DNA of 64,000 nucleotides from Adiantum capillus-veneris (GCA_014529385.2 CM043959.1:9450809-9514808); one strand, 5' to 3'. Positions 12,085 through 21,374 are shown, counted from the stretch's first letter. Notes: generated from the sequence alone by a model not told the origin. Numbers and translations: made by a program.

Positions 12085-12953
12085 GGAATTAGACACATTT
12101 TCTAATGAGAGAATTAGAGCATCTTGCTCTACTTTACCTGCCACATTGGCCTCCGATGTTGGCTTGTTGTCTTGAGACTCTGTCTCCTTCTTCTTCTTGG
12201 ACCAGCAATCCTTCTTGACGTGGCCCTTCTTGCCGCAGTTACAACATTCAAGAACTGACTTTGTGCGTGACTTGCTCCGCCTTGAGCGATCATGACCCTT
12301 TTGGTTTTTGAACCTCTCCTTAAGCCTTCCTCTTGTTTCCACTGATAGTGCAGCACTTGATGATTCTCCTGTGCTTCTCCTTCGCATTTCCTCGCTTAGG
12401 AGAACACCCACAACATCATCAAACTTAAGAGTATTTGTGCCAGAGATAGAATTACTTACAGCCATCACAAGGCTGTCCCAACTATCCGTAGAGATGATAG
12501 TATAAGGAGAGCTCGTACTTCGTCATCGAAATTGATTTTCACTGATCGAAGTTGACTTATGTTTGTGTTAAAGTCATTTAGGTGTTCTGCAACTGAACCA
12601 TTCTCTGCCATCTTTAGATTGAACAAGCGCTTCATAAGAAATACCTTATTGGATGCCGATGGTTTCTCGTAGAAGTCGTCAAGTGACTTCATCAAGTCCT
12701 CCGTGGTCTTCATCTCCGAAACATTGAAGGCCACCGTTGACGCCAAGGTTAACCGGATTGTTCCCAGTGCCTTTCGATCAAGGACAATCCATGCTTCATC
12801 TGCCATTGTTGCGGGCTTCTTCGCAAGACCGCCTAGTGGCAAATAGAGGTCCTTCTGGTAGAGATAGTCTTCAATCTGTATCTTCCAATGTTGGTAGTTT
12901 TTGCCGTTGAACTTCTCAATCTTGAGCTTCCCTTCCTCCGCCATAACTCCCAC
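12085..12953 (-). pseudogene. copia gag with zinc knuckle
   Basis: The start at 12953 opens a typical UBN2/Tnt1-type gag: KIEKFNGKNYQHWK, then a helical region with VFLMKRLFNLKM. A one-base loss near 12484 shifts the frame; the second frame continues through a basic region to the CCHC knuckle CCNCGKKGHVKKDC (near 12220-12260) and runs into the TAG at 12082-12084 before the protease. Gag and pol are in one frame in this family, so these are disabling lesions rather than a programmed shift. Confidence 0.9.
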
Positions 12954-13003
12954 TCAATTCAAGGAATCCTTTCCTTGAGATAATTTAGCTACGAGCAAAC
13001 CTT

Positions 13004-13015
13004 GCTCTGATACCA
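13004..13015 (-). other. Primer-binding site, copia
   Basis: GCTCTGATACCA on the plus strand is the complement of TGGTATCAGAGC, two bases from the LTR edge at 13018. Initiator tRNA-Met priming is implied. Confidence 0.93.
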
Positions 13016-13017
13016 GT

Positions 13018-13769
13018 TGTTAGGAAATAAGACGTAGCTAAATAGATAATTGAGTAGATTACTTAATGGAGAGAGACAGATTTATATACACGAGATTATA
13101 GAGTAGAGAGAGAGAGAGAGCGTACACACGATATACGTGGTTCATGTGGGCTACGTCCACGGGAAAGCAGCCACTCAATGGCTTTACTACTTCAAAACAA
13201 GAAGTAGTTTACAAAGGGATTATACTTAAGGAGATCCTCCTTCCTTCACTCACCACCTCACACTCCCTTGTTGCATCAACTTCACACTATGAAATGTGTG
13301 TAGAAATGGCCTCCTTTTATAGGCCAAAAGGCTGCCGTCTCTTATGAGAGACAGCCATGTGTAGCCGCCCTTGTGCGAATAAGTCCAAATCGGACCCTCC
13401 AATCCGCCCATGTGTGGCTGCCTTGAGAAGACAAGTCCTCTTTGAATTCAGCCACCGGCCATTGAATTCGGCACAGCCACCGGCCATTGACTTCCGGCCA
13501 CCGGCCACGCCATTGACTTCCGACCACCGGCCATCGCCATTGACTACCGGGCATCGATTTGTTTTCCGACCACTTTACGGCCGCTGGCCATAAATTTCGA
13601 CAGAATATTCAATGTCTCGAGGGCCTCCGCAGGCCTTTAAAGTTGCCCCTGATTCTTGTCCGTGAAAATTTTGGTTTCAGTGATTTCTCTTCGCACGATG
13701 GCTTCTCCTCATAATGCCTTACAAATGTGCGCTTTTACCACTTACAAGGTAAATCAGCTCTACTTAACA
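13018..13769 (-). repeat. Copia LTR (5' LTR in element orientation)
   Basis: This 752-bp LTR starts TGTTAGG and ends AACA. It aligns throughout with 8196-9004 but has a much shorter GA tract and small indels (for example near 13141 and 13440-13560). Confidence 0.93.
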
Positions 13770-14057
13770 GAATTGGTTGCACGAGTTTGCTTTTGGCTAT
13801 TTTGTAGGCGATGCAGAAATCAATGTGTGAAACAGGATCTATGCAAACTGTCATGATAGAAATCTAACCTTCACGGATCTCTTAGCGATCACGTTCTTAT
13901 ATTATTCTCGCAGGTATACTTGGTGCAAAAATCGTGTAGGATTTTCGAGGAAAAAAAGGATAAAAGCACGACGGGTAGTGCGTTTGGGAATCATTCACCG
14001 ATCTCTTCTTCTGCGAGTGCTGGTGCGTTTGGGAATCATTCACCGATCTCTTCTTCT

Positions 14058-14138
14058 GCGAGTGCGAGTGCGAGTGCGAGTGAGAGTGAGAGTGCAAGTG
14101 TGAGTGAGAGTGCAAGTGTGAGTGCGAGTGCGAGTGAG
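14058..14138 (+). repeat. Variable GAGTGC hexamer array in gypsy LTR
   Basis: Tandem GAGTGC/GAGTGA/AAGTGT hexamers cover about 80 bp here, about 47 bp in the 5' LTR of copy B (39460-39506) and about 25 bp in its 3' LTR (44381-44405). The array sits shortly upstream of the LTR 3' part, so it is probably U3 or R region. Confidence 0.85.
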
Positions 14139-14321
14139 ACGCTGCATGCAAGCGAACTGAAGCTCGGGGGTGGTCGGGAGGTTCGAGCTCCGTACAACGG
14201 AGTGCGCCCATATATTTTGCTCCTCTGTTGTATCAAAACTCTACAAAGATTCATCAATACAAAGATCTCTTTCCATATCTTTTGCTATCGATCTCTATTA
14301 TTCGGTTCCCGTGACAATACC

Positions 14322-14534
14322 ACGAGACCTCTTGGGTCTTCTTGGTTGCATGAGGACCCATGAACCTTTGTTTATCCTTTGTCCAACCCATTGGTTCTCT
14401 GCACTTATTGAAGTTGATATTGTAATTGAGGATATGCTACTACTTGGCCTTCTAGGCAAAGTGCAGCTGTTGGTTGTTGGTGTGAGAGATAGTAAACACC
14501 TAGAGCTTCTTGGGCGAGAAGACGTGGAAGCCAT
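14322..14534 (-). pseudogene. Gene X1, 5' part beyond the gypsy insertion
   Basis: From ATG 14534 the minus strand encodes a Ser/Arg/Pro-rich N-terminus, then GSWVLMQPRRPKRSRG. Across the gypsy insertion this continues in frame into NVYRSAWKARVLDFKV (from 3395). X2 has the matching order GSWVLLQTRRRKRR, then FKV. The start codon is the first Met, but the true start may be further upstream. Sequence between 14535 and 15640 has no recognisable gene; a short CT-rich stretch lies near 14938-14962. Confidence 0.72.
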
Positions 14535-15651
14535 AGCTCTCAGAGAAAAGCTTTAGAGGAGGGAGATTCACTTTGAAAGCATTCTAATGGAGAGATTCCA
14601 ATATCTTGTGCGGGCTTAATGGTCACCCTCCAGTACGTTAATGACCATAACAGAATATCAGCAGTGGGACCACTGGCAAGCACCTAACAGCTCGGTAAAA
14701 GCAAGGAAGTTACAATGCCACAATCCTAGATTCGTGAAAGTTTTTAGGCTATTTTCCTATTTTTTGAGTCTTTCCATGTACTTTCCTACGTAACGTAGCC
14801 CTCTTGCTCATTAGACGCGCTCTATTTTTCTCTCTCTTCATATGGCCCTCCAAATGACCTCCGAAATTTCCTAATGATTTGTATCTTGTCCTCAATATGA
14901 ATCAGTCTTTGGGAGCGTATATGGTGTGTCTCTTGTCTCGTCTCTCTCTCTTTCTCTCTACATCTCAACATCATATACGCCCGTCTGTTTGTAATGAAAT
15001 AACCTGCTGGTATATTGCTAGGTCCGTCCTAAGTTTGTATGCTTATAGAATAGGCTGAACATGTAAGTCTTGTCTTTGCATGATACTTTGCAATAGACCC
15101 ACATTGGATGCTACCGTGCCTCAGAGCTACAGATACTCCTGCTCATAGGCAAATGATCTAGTAGAAGAAAGTAGACCTTGTCGAGCAGTCACAAATAATC
15201 GACCTTGTCGAATTGTACAATGTGTTGAAAAGCAAAACATTAAAAAAAAAAATCCTTGCAAAGTATGTACCTTGTATCTACGTGGCGTGATTACTTGTAT
15301 TGTGAGGATTTGTAGATGGAACCTTGCTCCCATGATGTCAAATCACGCTTGCCTGATTGCATGAATGGCATACAATTTGCTTGATAGCTGCTTAGAATTG
15401 CAATTAATGATTGGTCTATCCAAATAATTTGACCATACAGTAATAGGTTTATCTTCAAGCCACGGCCGTGCCTATACATGCATGTACTACTAAATAACTA
15501 TGTTGGTACTTATGGTCGGTCATACTTACACCTTGACGTTTGCCCTGGACAAACATCTCTTGAAACAATCTTTCCTTCCACCAGAAGCAATGTTCTTGGA
15601 GCTTGTATTTACTAATGCAAAAGCTTCTGCAAAATTGAAATGAATAAGAAA

Positions 15652-15683
15652 CATTAGGAGAAAGTTGGACTCACTTTTGGGCC
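15652..15683 (+). repeat. Left copy of a 32-bp inverted repeat
   Basis: The 32 bases starting CATTAGGAGAAAGTTGGACT are the exact reverse complement of 28464-28495. Flanking similarity is weak on both sides (TTGAAAT outside, TAGAGAGAGA inside). The arms point inward around the X2-to-transposase cluster. On the minus strand GTGAGTCC also looks like a splice donor, followed by TTTTGCAG near 15630, so a shared intron end is an alternative. Confidence 0.6.
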
Positions 15684-16073
15684 TTTCAGTTCTAGAGAGA
15701 GAGTGGCGCTCGACCAATGAGGAAGAGGCTAACATTACGTTGAATATCGACATTTTGGAGTCAAGCTCTTTTTAAAAAAAGGGAGGAAATTTTATTTTGG
15801 TTCATCAAATTGCACAATTTTACGCTTTCAAGGCATAAATGCCGTAAGTCGTACTAACTATGTACCGAGGAATTTCAGAACTTTCATTGAAGACTCTATT
15901 TAGTACTTTGTTCCCGCCCAAATATGACTTTGAGTAGCTCTACTTCCCTCTCAAAACTTCTTCCCTTTTTTATATTTGCGCTAACCTTTCTGTGTATTCA
16001 TTCTACTGCACACCATGTCTACTTCTTGAAGGCCTAACACTACCATTGACTCTGTTAGCATTTTTAACAGTTA

Positions 16074-17216
16074 TACTACACACGATCAAGCATGGATTCC
16101 ATCTCGTATAACTACCGGAAGTTGGGTTCTACTGCAAACTAGGAGGAGGAAGAGGAGGCAACGCAATGATTTCGTGGAGGCTTTCAAGGGTCAAGTTAAA
16201 TAGTTTAAGGTGTGTGCACAAAGCAAGCGGGTGAAAGAGGTCCTCATACAACATGCTTTCCAGCATGCAGACTTAAGGTTGCAAACATCTCCTCCAAGTT
16301 TTCCAAGGCATCGACCCAACTGTAAGTTATTTCAGCATCTCGCTTAGTGCATGATTATATTTGAATATTAAGTGGTGGATATCATCTTTGGTATGTTTCA
16401 GATATTTATCCATCGAATAGGACAGATTGGCAACCAGTTGAGAGTATAGTTGGGATTTTTGATGCTTTCCATGCATTTATTGGTGAGCAAATGTACCGAG
16501 GAAGACAACACAAGGAACTTGCAGATAATGGAATTTTCTTTTATGATATGTCATATGTGGAACCGAGAACTTCCATTGGTTGGGGTCGTGTAGCTCCTTT
16601 GTCACTTCCATCCTTTGACAACAAGGATTGGTCCCGGCCTACTTCGCAAACTAGTGAAAGCTTCAGGAATAAGTTGTTTCACGATATACAAAAGTCCCTC
16701 AAGTATTCAATTGCCACGAAAATAGTTCGGCTCGCACTATTTATGCCTCTTGAAGTGTTTGCAAATTTTTTTTTCAATGAGCAAATAAGAACTACCGCAA
16801 CAATGTTCATTTGCAAGTCTGAGAGTTGTTTGGACTTTTTAGATGATAAATGGGATAGGAAACAATCACAAAACAAAATCTGTATTTTGCAAAAGAAGTC
16901 CATAATTTGCAAGTTCATTATAAGCTCTCAAAATTTCTTAGTATTGTTTTACTATATTAGATATCATCTTCTTAGTGGGCAGCTTATTCCACTCGACCAA
17001 GATACAGAGAACAGCCTCGAGAACAAACCTTTATCAATGGAGCTCTACTTTCGAGACAGCCTACTTACTGTGATGGAGACAATGTCAAGCACAAGTCTGG
17101 CACAGCTCAGGATAGATCTTACATGTGAAGAACTTTCACTTTTGCCGGAATTGTATGCATTCAATCTCAACAATAGAAAGGTGCTTACTAAATCGATAAA
17201 TTTTGATTGTCTTTAA
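16074..17216 (+). pseudogene. Gene X2 (unrecognised family X)
   Basis: Exon 1 (about 16074-16321) encodes GSWVLLQTRRRKRR and KRVKEVLIQHAFQHAD, with an in-frame TAG at 16201-16203. The intron 16322-16401 has GTAAGT and TTTCAG. Exon 2 (16402-17216) encodes IYPSNRTDWQPVESIVGIF and the conserved LADNGIFFY, KDW, KLFHDIQKSL, TKIVR and TATMFICKS blocks shared with X1. Similarity to X1 extends over both exons with the intron in the same place, so the two are paralogues of an intron-bearing gene. No family is recognised. The stop in exon 1 could be bypassed by an alternative start in exon 2, but X1 reads through this position, so I favour a pseudogene. It converges on the Ulp1-like gene downstream. 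Confidence 0.7.
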
Positions 17217-17313
17217 TACATGTGAAGAACTTTCACTTTTGCCGGAATTGTATGCATTCAATCTCAACAATAGAAAGGTGCTTACTAAATCGATAAATTT
17301 TGATTGTCTTTAA
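17120..17313 (+). repeat. 97-bp tandem duplication at the end of gene X2
   Basis: A 97-bp unit covering the last codons and stop of X2 (17120-17216) is repeated essentially without change at 17217-17313. The near-perfect identity implies a recent duplication. Confidence 0.93.
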
Positions 17314-17814
17314 TACACTATGACTGAATCTAAATTTTTCTTCTTTTCAAATTCCAAGGCGCAAAGAGAAAACAACATTGTGCAAGGAGTCCATAACAAA
17401 TACAGTTCACTTAATTGCGTGCACCGGAAGCTAGGTCACATACCTTGTGCACGCAAAGAGCTTTGATGCCATGCAAACCATGATACACTCTTCAAAATGA
17501 CTAATGCAGAGGCGGTCAAACAATGTTTCAAAAATGTACATTTTTAATGTTTCAAAACTTTACATATTGTGTTGTTTCTATCAAGAGTAATCTGCTCCCT
17601 TTCCCAGCTATTGTCCCCTCCCCCGGTTTGTGCCACTCGTCCCCTGTCCTCTCCCCCGGTTTGTGCCACTCGTCCCTTGCCCTCTGCTCCGGTTGCTCCC
17701 CTACCCTCTGCTCCGGTTGCTGCTACCTCTGCCTCTGGGGATACTGGTCTCGGGCATCCTTTCGCGTCGCTCGAAATCATGGGCCTCTTCCATGGCTTCC
17801 CATGCTTCTTGCAC
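17314..17814. other. Spacer between convergent X2 and Ulp1-like genes
   Basis: No credible gene. A proline-coding GC-rich stretch (17600-17760) has imperfect repeats of CTCCCCCGGTTTGTGCCACT and TCTGCTCCGGTTGCT; on the minus strand it might be a low-complexity Gly/Ala extension of the protease tail, which I could not support. Confidence 0.5.
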
Positions 17815-18740
17815 CTATGAAGCTTCCCGCTGTTCTTGCTCTTGCCGTGGAAGTGCAGCCCATTCCTCTACTTCTGCGGTGTCCGCATAATATTGGTGTA
17901 TTGCTTCTTGCATATTTCGAACTTCTTCTTGAGTCTGATTGTGGAATTGCGTCATTTCGTTAATGCGAGCCTCTTCGAACTCATCAGCTCTCGCCGCTTC
18001 CTCTCTTGTGCGTTTGTTTACCGAGATTATAATATGCTGGATGGCCATTACAGAAAAATGTCGCACATCGTTGTTGGTGTAGTTATGTAATCGAAGTTCT
18101 TGTAGAAGCGTGATACAGACATCTGTTGCTTCATACATACGTTGCAGCAAACAATAAAACAGCAGATTACTTATGTTTGGTATATCCATAATTTGATTGA
18201 TGAGCAACACGGCATTCAAACAGGTTCGCCAGCCACAGCTATAGTCATCAGTCTGCGTGGGCACGGTTACCCGTTCATGCTTGACTACATTTCCTAGATC
18301 ATGTTCTAACAAAATATGCTCTACACAACATACAAGTTTTTTCGCAGCACTACATACATAACCACTTGAGTCAGCAACACATTCCAAAGAGACACTACAC
18401 TGCTTTCCAAATGTACCCAAATGGACCTTACGTTTTTACACGACCGTGAAACGCCCTGCTTTTCCCGGAGTTTGCGTAGTAAACAATCTTAGCTTCCATG
18501 TCAAATAACATCAGACTCCAATGATCACTACAAAGACACCATCAAAGATTAGGAGAGATTCGCAATGCAAGATGGTTTTTACAAGGCAAGAAAATACTCA
18601 CGATTGATTGTACGCAGTGACCAGAAAGCGCGCTAGATCAAAGTTGACTCTGCTAAACCAGTTCATCAGACTCAAAAAGGAAACTGAGTTGTTCTGCAGA
18701 TAAGGCGATATCAGCGGATCTATTACGTTAACTTTCTCTT
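17815..18740 (-). CDS. Ulp1-like (C48) cysteine protease with coiled-coil tail
   Basis: Three exons can be followed: about 18740-18602, 18528-18432 and 18349-17815, each bounded by GT/AG signals. The middle exon carries the catalytic His in DHWSLMLFD and, where the catalytic Asp is expected, Asn in VYYANSG. The last exon carries Gln and Cys in PTQTDDYSCGWRT, with the usual six-residue spacing. A Glu/Gln-rich helical tail (TREEAARADEFEEAR...) follows to the stop. Members of this family cleave SUMO or process SUMO-like substrates, but the Asn raises doubt about normal activity. The Ulp1/FCP1-like gene at 1-2043 shares the same His, Asn, Gln, Cys set. The 5' exons beyond 18740 were not resolved. 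The first motif array lies directly upstream. Confidence 0.72.
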
Positions 18741-18807
18741 GAACCTCAGGGGCAGAAGCGAGACAGCGTGGCTAACATGAACAAATGGCAAAGATTAGAC
18801 TTGAACA

Positions 18808-19130
18808 CCAAGTGAGTCAATACCGAGCGAGTGGGGCAGCTATCGAATTCCATAGGCCACTGATTCGCTTGGTATTGACCATTGTCTTTGCTGAAATCAA
18901 AAACTTGACGACTACCCCAAAGACATGGGTCAATATCGAGCGAGTCAGCGCCGGATTCCAATTCCATAAGCAACTGACCCGTTTGGTATTGACCCATGTC
19001 TTTAAGGTAGTGAACCATTATAAAGAAAATCTTGGCAACTGCCATAGAGACATGGGTCAATACCGAGCGAGTAGTACCAAAATTCAATTTCATTAGCCAC
19101 TATCTCGCTTGGTATTGGCCCATGTCTCGA
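18808..19130. promoter_or_regulatory. Motif array 1: three inverted pairs of the 17-bp motif
   Basis: GTCAATACCGAGCGAGT-type copies at 18816, 18929 and 19056 (plus) alternate with TTCGCTTGGTATTGACC-type copies at 18864, 18978 and 19104 (minus). Start-to-start spacing within each pair is 48, 49 and 48 bp. Arms extend outward through AGACATGG / CCATGTCT in the second and third pairs. It lies between the Ulp1-like promoter and the end of the H3-like gene. A DNA-binding site array (transposase or regulator) is inferred; hairpins of about 25-bp arms are possible. Confidence 0.8.
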
Positions 19131-19173
19131 TAGAGACCCATTTAATGAGCATAAGAATTAACGAGCATGAGAA

Positions 19174-20214
19174 TTACCACAAAGCAACATTGACAACCTC
19201 ATTTGTTGCGAGCAAGTCGGTGAAATTGCGCATGCACATGAAGTCTACATTATCGAGGTTGGTAATGCAGGCCTCCTCTGACCTTGCAGGCAGCTGTATG
19301 TGCGCATGTAGAGGCGCTGAGCTCAACAAAATTCTCAAATCCTCTTCATTCTCCTCGTTGATTTTCTCTAAAATAATTGACTCATCCGATACGTTGGATG
19401 GCCCTTCTGATGTAGATCCTTGCCCTTCCCTTTCTTGAGATGGCTCCTTGGCTGCCTGAGGCTCCTCCCTAACAGCCTCAAGCTCCGGATCATTTTCCTT
19501 CAATATTGGTTGCTCCATAGATGCCTCAGGCTCCACCCTGACCTGCTCTTGTCCCTCATCATCCACGATGGGCTGCAAATCCTCCATGACTTGCTCATTT
19601 TGGTGTTTAGCTGGCTCCTCAATAACTGTCTCTGTTTCTTCCATGACTGCCTCAGGGTCCACTCTCGCTTGCTCTTGGCCCTCTGCAGCTATCTCAACCT
19701 GCCCATCTGTGTCGTTTCTCTCGACCCATGATCGGGTCCTTCTACTGTTTGTTTCATCCCTAGACGGCTCTGTGTATCGTGCACGAGGATGGAGAGGGGG
19801 GATGTTGAGAATATCCATGGTTCTGCTATCCCGGATAGGCACTAGCTGAAGCAGCCCATCGTAGTGGAAACAAAGCCTACGAAGAGTATCAAAATCCCAC
19901 GGCATGATAGTGACCCGGTGTGCATGGGCAGCCATGATATATCCATCGCTGAAGAATTCCACGAGGTAGTCTTCAGAAATTTCTTGAAGGCAGAGGAGTG
20001 CACTGCTGGCCCATCGCATGCCGACTCTCCACTGCTCGCAAATCTCCCGCACTACTCGCTGGAAAGGGAGACGTGGAATAGCAGGTTGAACGTGTCGTTC
20101 TATCCTGCACAGCTCTTGCAGTACACCTCTGTGCGCCTCATATCGGCGTCTTCTTGCTTGAGCATTCGAAGATTCACCTGTTTCCCTCCTAGCACAGGCC
20201 TTTACACGAGGCAT
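19174..20214 (-). CDS. Divergent histone H3-like protein with long acidic C-terminal tail
   Basis: ATG 20214 opens a 346-residue frame. Residues 1-12 (MPRVKACARRETG) align with the H3 tail: Lys4, Ala7, Arg8, Thr11 and Gly12 are kept and Lys9 is Arg. Residues about 36-118 match the H3 fold: RLPFQRVVREI (48-58), RWASSALLCLQE (67-78), DYLVEFFSD (82-90), HAHRVTIMPWDF (97-108), then LRRL. The Arg-Trp before helix 2 and DF before helix 3 resemble centromeric H3, but loop 1 has canonical H3 length. After about residue 120 a Glu/Asp/Gln-rich tail of some 220 residues follows, unlike any histone. The frame is uninterrupted. An upstream in-frame Met exists at 20298, but the H3-type N-terminus fixes the start at 20214. 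Nucleosome incorporation, chaperone-like decoy or transposon chromatin roles are speculation. Confidence 0.82.
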   Translation of the reverse strand: MPRVKACARRETGESSNAQARRRRYEAHRGVLQELCRIERHVQPAIPRLPFQRVVREICEQWRVGMRWASSALLCLQEISEDYLVEFFSDGYIMAAHAHRVTIMPWDFDTLRRLCFHYDGLLQLVPIRDSRTMDILNIPPLHPRARYTEPSRDETNSRRTRSWVERNDTDGQVEIAAEGQEQARVDPEAVMEETETVIEEPAKHQNEQVMEDLQPIVDDEGQEQVRVEPEASMEQPILKENDPELEAVREEPQAAKEPSQEREGQGSTSEGPSNVSDESIILEKINEENEEDLRILLSSAPLHAHIQLPARSEEACITNLDNVDFMCMRNFTDLLATNEVVNVALW

Positions 20215-20282
20215 CTCTACAAATACAATAACACCAAAAGACAATTCATTTGTCAGCACAAGGGACTTCAGATTTAAGGAAA

Positions 20283-20566
20283 GGTCAGTACCAAGCAAAA
20301 AGATGGATAGAAAAGAGTTGCCTTGCCTTATTCGCTCGGTAGTGACCTCAGAAAATAGTAAAGGTAGACATGACTTACATTTTTTGAGGTCACTACCGAG
20401 CGAATAGGTGCATAGGAAAGAGTTTGCCTTGCCTTATTCGCTCGGTAGTGACTTCAAAAATAGTAATAGCAGATATGACTACCAAGCGAACAGGTTTGCA
20501 ACCCCTACAAAAAAATACCTTATTCGCTGGGTGGTGACCTCAGAAAAGTGTACAAGCAAGCGAACA
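20283..20566. promoter_or_regulatory. Motif array 2 between divergent H3-like and helical-protein genes
   Basis: Copies of the same motif, mostly as TTCGCTCGGTAGTGACC, lie at 20331, 20437 and 20523 (minus), with GGTCACTACCGAGCGAA-type copies at 20388 and partial ones at 20283, 20476 and 20551 (plus). Within the array the central base pairs have changed together on both strand orientations (AGTGACC with GGTCACT), so arms remain complementary. It sits in the shared upstream region of two divergent genes. Confidence 0.8.
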
Positions 20567-20784
20567 GGTTTGCATCCGCTGATACAAAATAGCAATGTGA
20601 AGGAGATCTTAAATCGATGCTGTTCTAACTGTCATGTCGTTCCCTCCGATCACCTCCCCTAATATCGGGGGGATGATACCATTGATTCTCTCTCCCACGT
20701 CCACCTCTCATGAAACCTCATGGCACTACCACCCCTCACAGACCACTCACTCATAAGCCAGAGCCCAGGCTCTGCTTTTTAGGC

Positions 20785-21353
20785 ATGTCTGAAAGTCTAT
20801 TTAAGAAGATGTTGTTTCAGAACCTCCCTCAGGGTTTTGCAGAACAACTAAAAGAAGCTTAGGATAGTGGCTATGCCTTTCCAAGGTATACTCCCGCAGC
20901 GCCAGCAACACCGCATCCGGGCCCTCCTCATAAGGTACGCCCTTGGCCCTCCCCCAATGTTACCTTTAATGTTCTCGACCGACACAGCTCGGGAGTGGAT
21001 GCTGTCAACACGGGAGTCAATTCTCGAGGTAAGTTGCTCGTAATTCTTTGCTTTCTGCTCCCAATTTCCAAGATCCTAGTTTGAAGAGCTTACTTGCTAA
21101 ATGCTCTGTGCAGGATGCTAGCCTGAAGCTGCAGCAAATGCTGACCGTCAGGCAGAGGGTCTCAATCCTTAAAAACTCTCTGGAAGCAAGAAGGCCTGAA
21201 GACATGCAGCGATTGCTCGTCGAGAATGGCTCTATGGAGGCAATCATTAATTGGCTTCAGGAAATGAAGGATGAAGTGCTTGAGCTATCCAGTAAATATG
21301 AGGAAGCCATTAACTTTGCAAACATGCTTTGCAAAGAGATAGCCTGGCTGTGA
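20785..21353 (+). pseudogene. Small gene for a helical protein of unknown function
   Basis: ATG 20785 begins MSESLFKKMLFQNLPQGF, then TAG at 20860-20862. The frame continues through a Pro-rich stretch to a GTAAG donor at 21029. After a GTGCAG acceptor at 21112-21113, a second exon (21114-21353) encodes DASLKLQQMLTVRQRVSIL and about 80 residues of amphipathic, probably coiled-coil helix ending TGA. The exon phases do not match exactly, so either a different splice site is used or the gene has an indel. I do not recognise the protein. It is transcribed away from the H3-like gene, sharing array 2. Confidence 0.5.
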
Positions 21354-21374
21354 ACCCTAAACCCTAAACCCCCC
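21353..21374 (+). repeat. Short CCCTAAA telomere-type run
   Basis: AACCCTAAACCCTAAACCCC, immediately after the helical gene's stop codon, is about two and a half plant telomere units. It may be an interstitial telomeric patch or a telo-box-like element. Confidence 0.75.

Larger units (their letters stand above)
8196..13769 (-). mobile_element. Ty1/copia element (Tnt1/Tork-like) nested in gypsy LTR, TSD GAATT
   Basis: This 5574-bp element starts TGTTAGGAAATAAG and ends TTAACA. It is flanked by GAATT (8191-8195 and 13770-13774); the uninterrupted LTR of gypsy B reads GAATT once. LTRs are 8196-9004 and 13018-13769. On the minus strand the order is LTR, PBS (complement at 13004-13015), gag, protease, integrase, RT, RNase H, polypurine tract (complement near 9005-9020), LTR. 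This is the Ty1/copia domain order, with Tnt1-like protein motifs. Two frameshifts and one nonsense codon inactivate it. The LTRs differ by many substitutions and small indels, so it is not recent. Confidence 0.96.
3401..14316 (+). mobile_element. Ty3/gypsy element A with nested copia, TSD ATACC
   Basis: The element is bounded by 5-bp target duplications ATACC (3396-3400 and 14317-14321). It begins TGTGATTAG and ends CCCGTGACA. Removing the nested copia and its duplicated GAATT leaves roughly 5.3 kb. It has a PBS matching initiator tRNA-Met, a severely reduced gag region, RT, RNase H, integrase and a chromodomain-like C-terminus, so it is a degenerate Ty3/gypsy (Metaviridae-type) retrotransposon, possibly a chromovirus. 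The insertion interrupts an exon of gene X1: the X1 frame continues across the empty site. Several coding lesions are identical to those in element B (38563-44586) despite different target duplications. Confidence 0.95.
7516..14316 (+). repeat. 3' LTR of gypsy A, split by the copia insertion
   Basis: The LTR occupies 7516-8195 and 13775-14316, about 1.22 kb once the copia element and one GAATT copy are removed. It carries a small tandem duplication (AACAGATAGTCTGTCTATG, near 7720-7750) and a duplicated 44-bp block near 13980-14060, both absent from copy B. It ends CCCGTGACA. Confidence 0.93.

Noticed and set aside
12082-12484. Programmed frameshift between copia gag and pol
   Set aside because: This family normally uses a single frame; the lesions are a one-base loss within gag and a nonsense codon, so decay is simpler.
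13897-14363. Ser/Ala and His-rich frames over GAGTGC repeats
   Set aside because: These are low-complexity translations of the gypsy LTR hexamer array.
17523-17963. Plus-strand proline-rich frames opposite the Ulp1-like tail
   Set aside because: They are antisense to a better supported protease exon and have repeat-driven composition.
19420-20277. Plus-strand frames opposite the H3-like gene
   Set aside because: They are shadows of the minus-strand frame, which has clear histone motifs.
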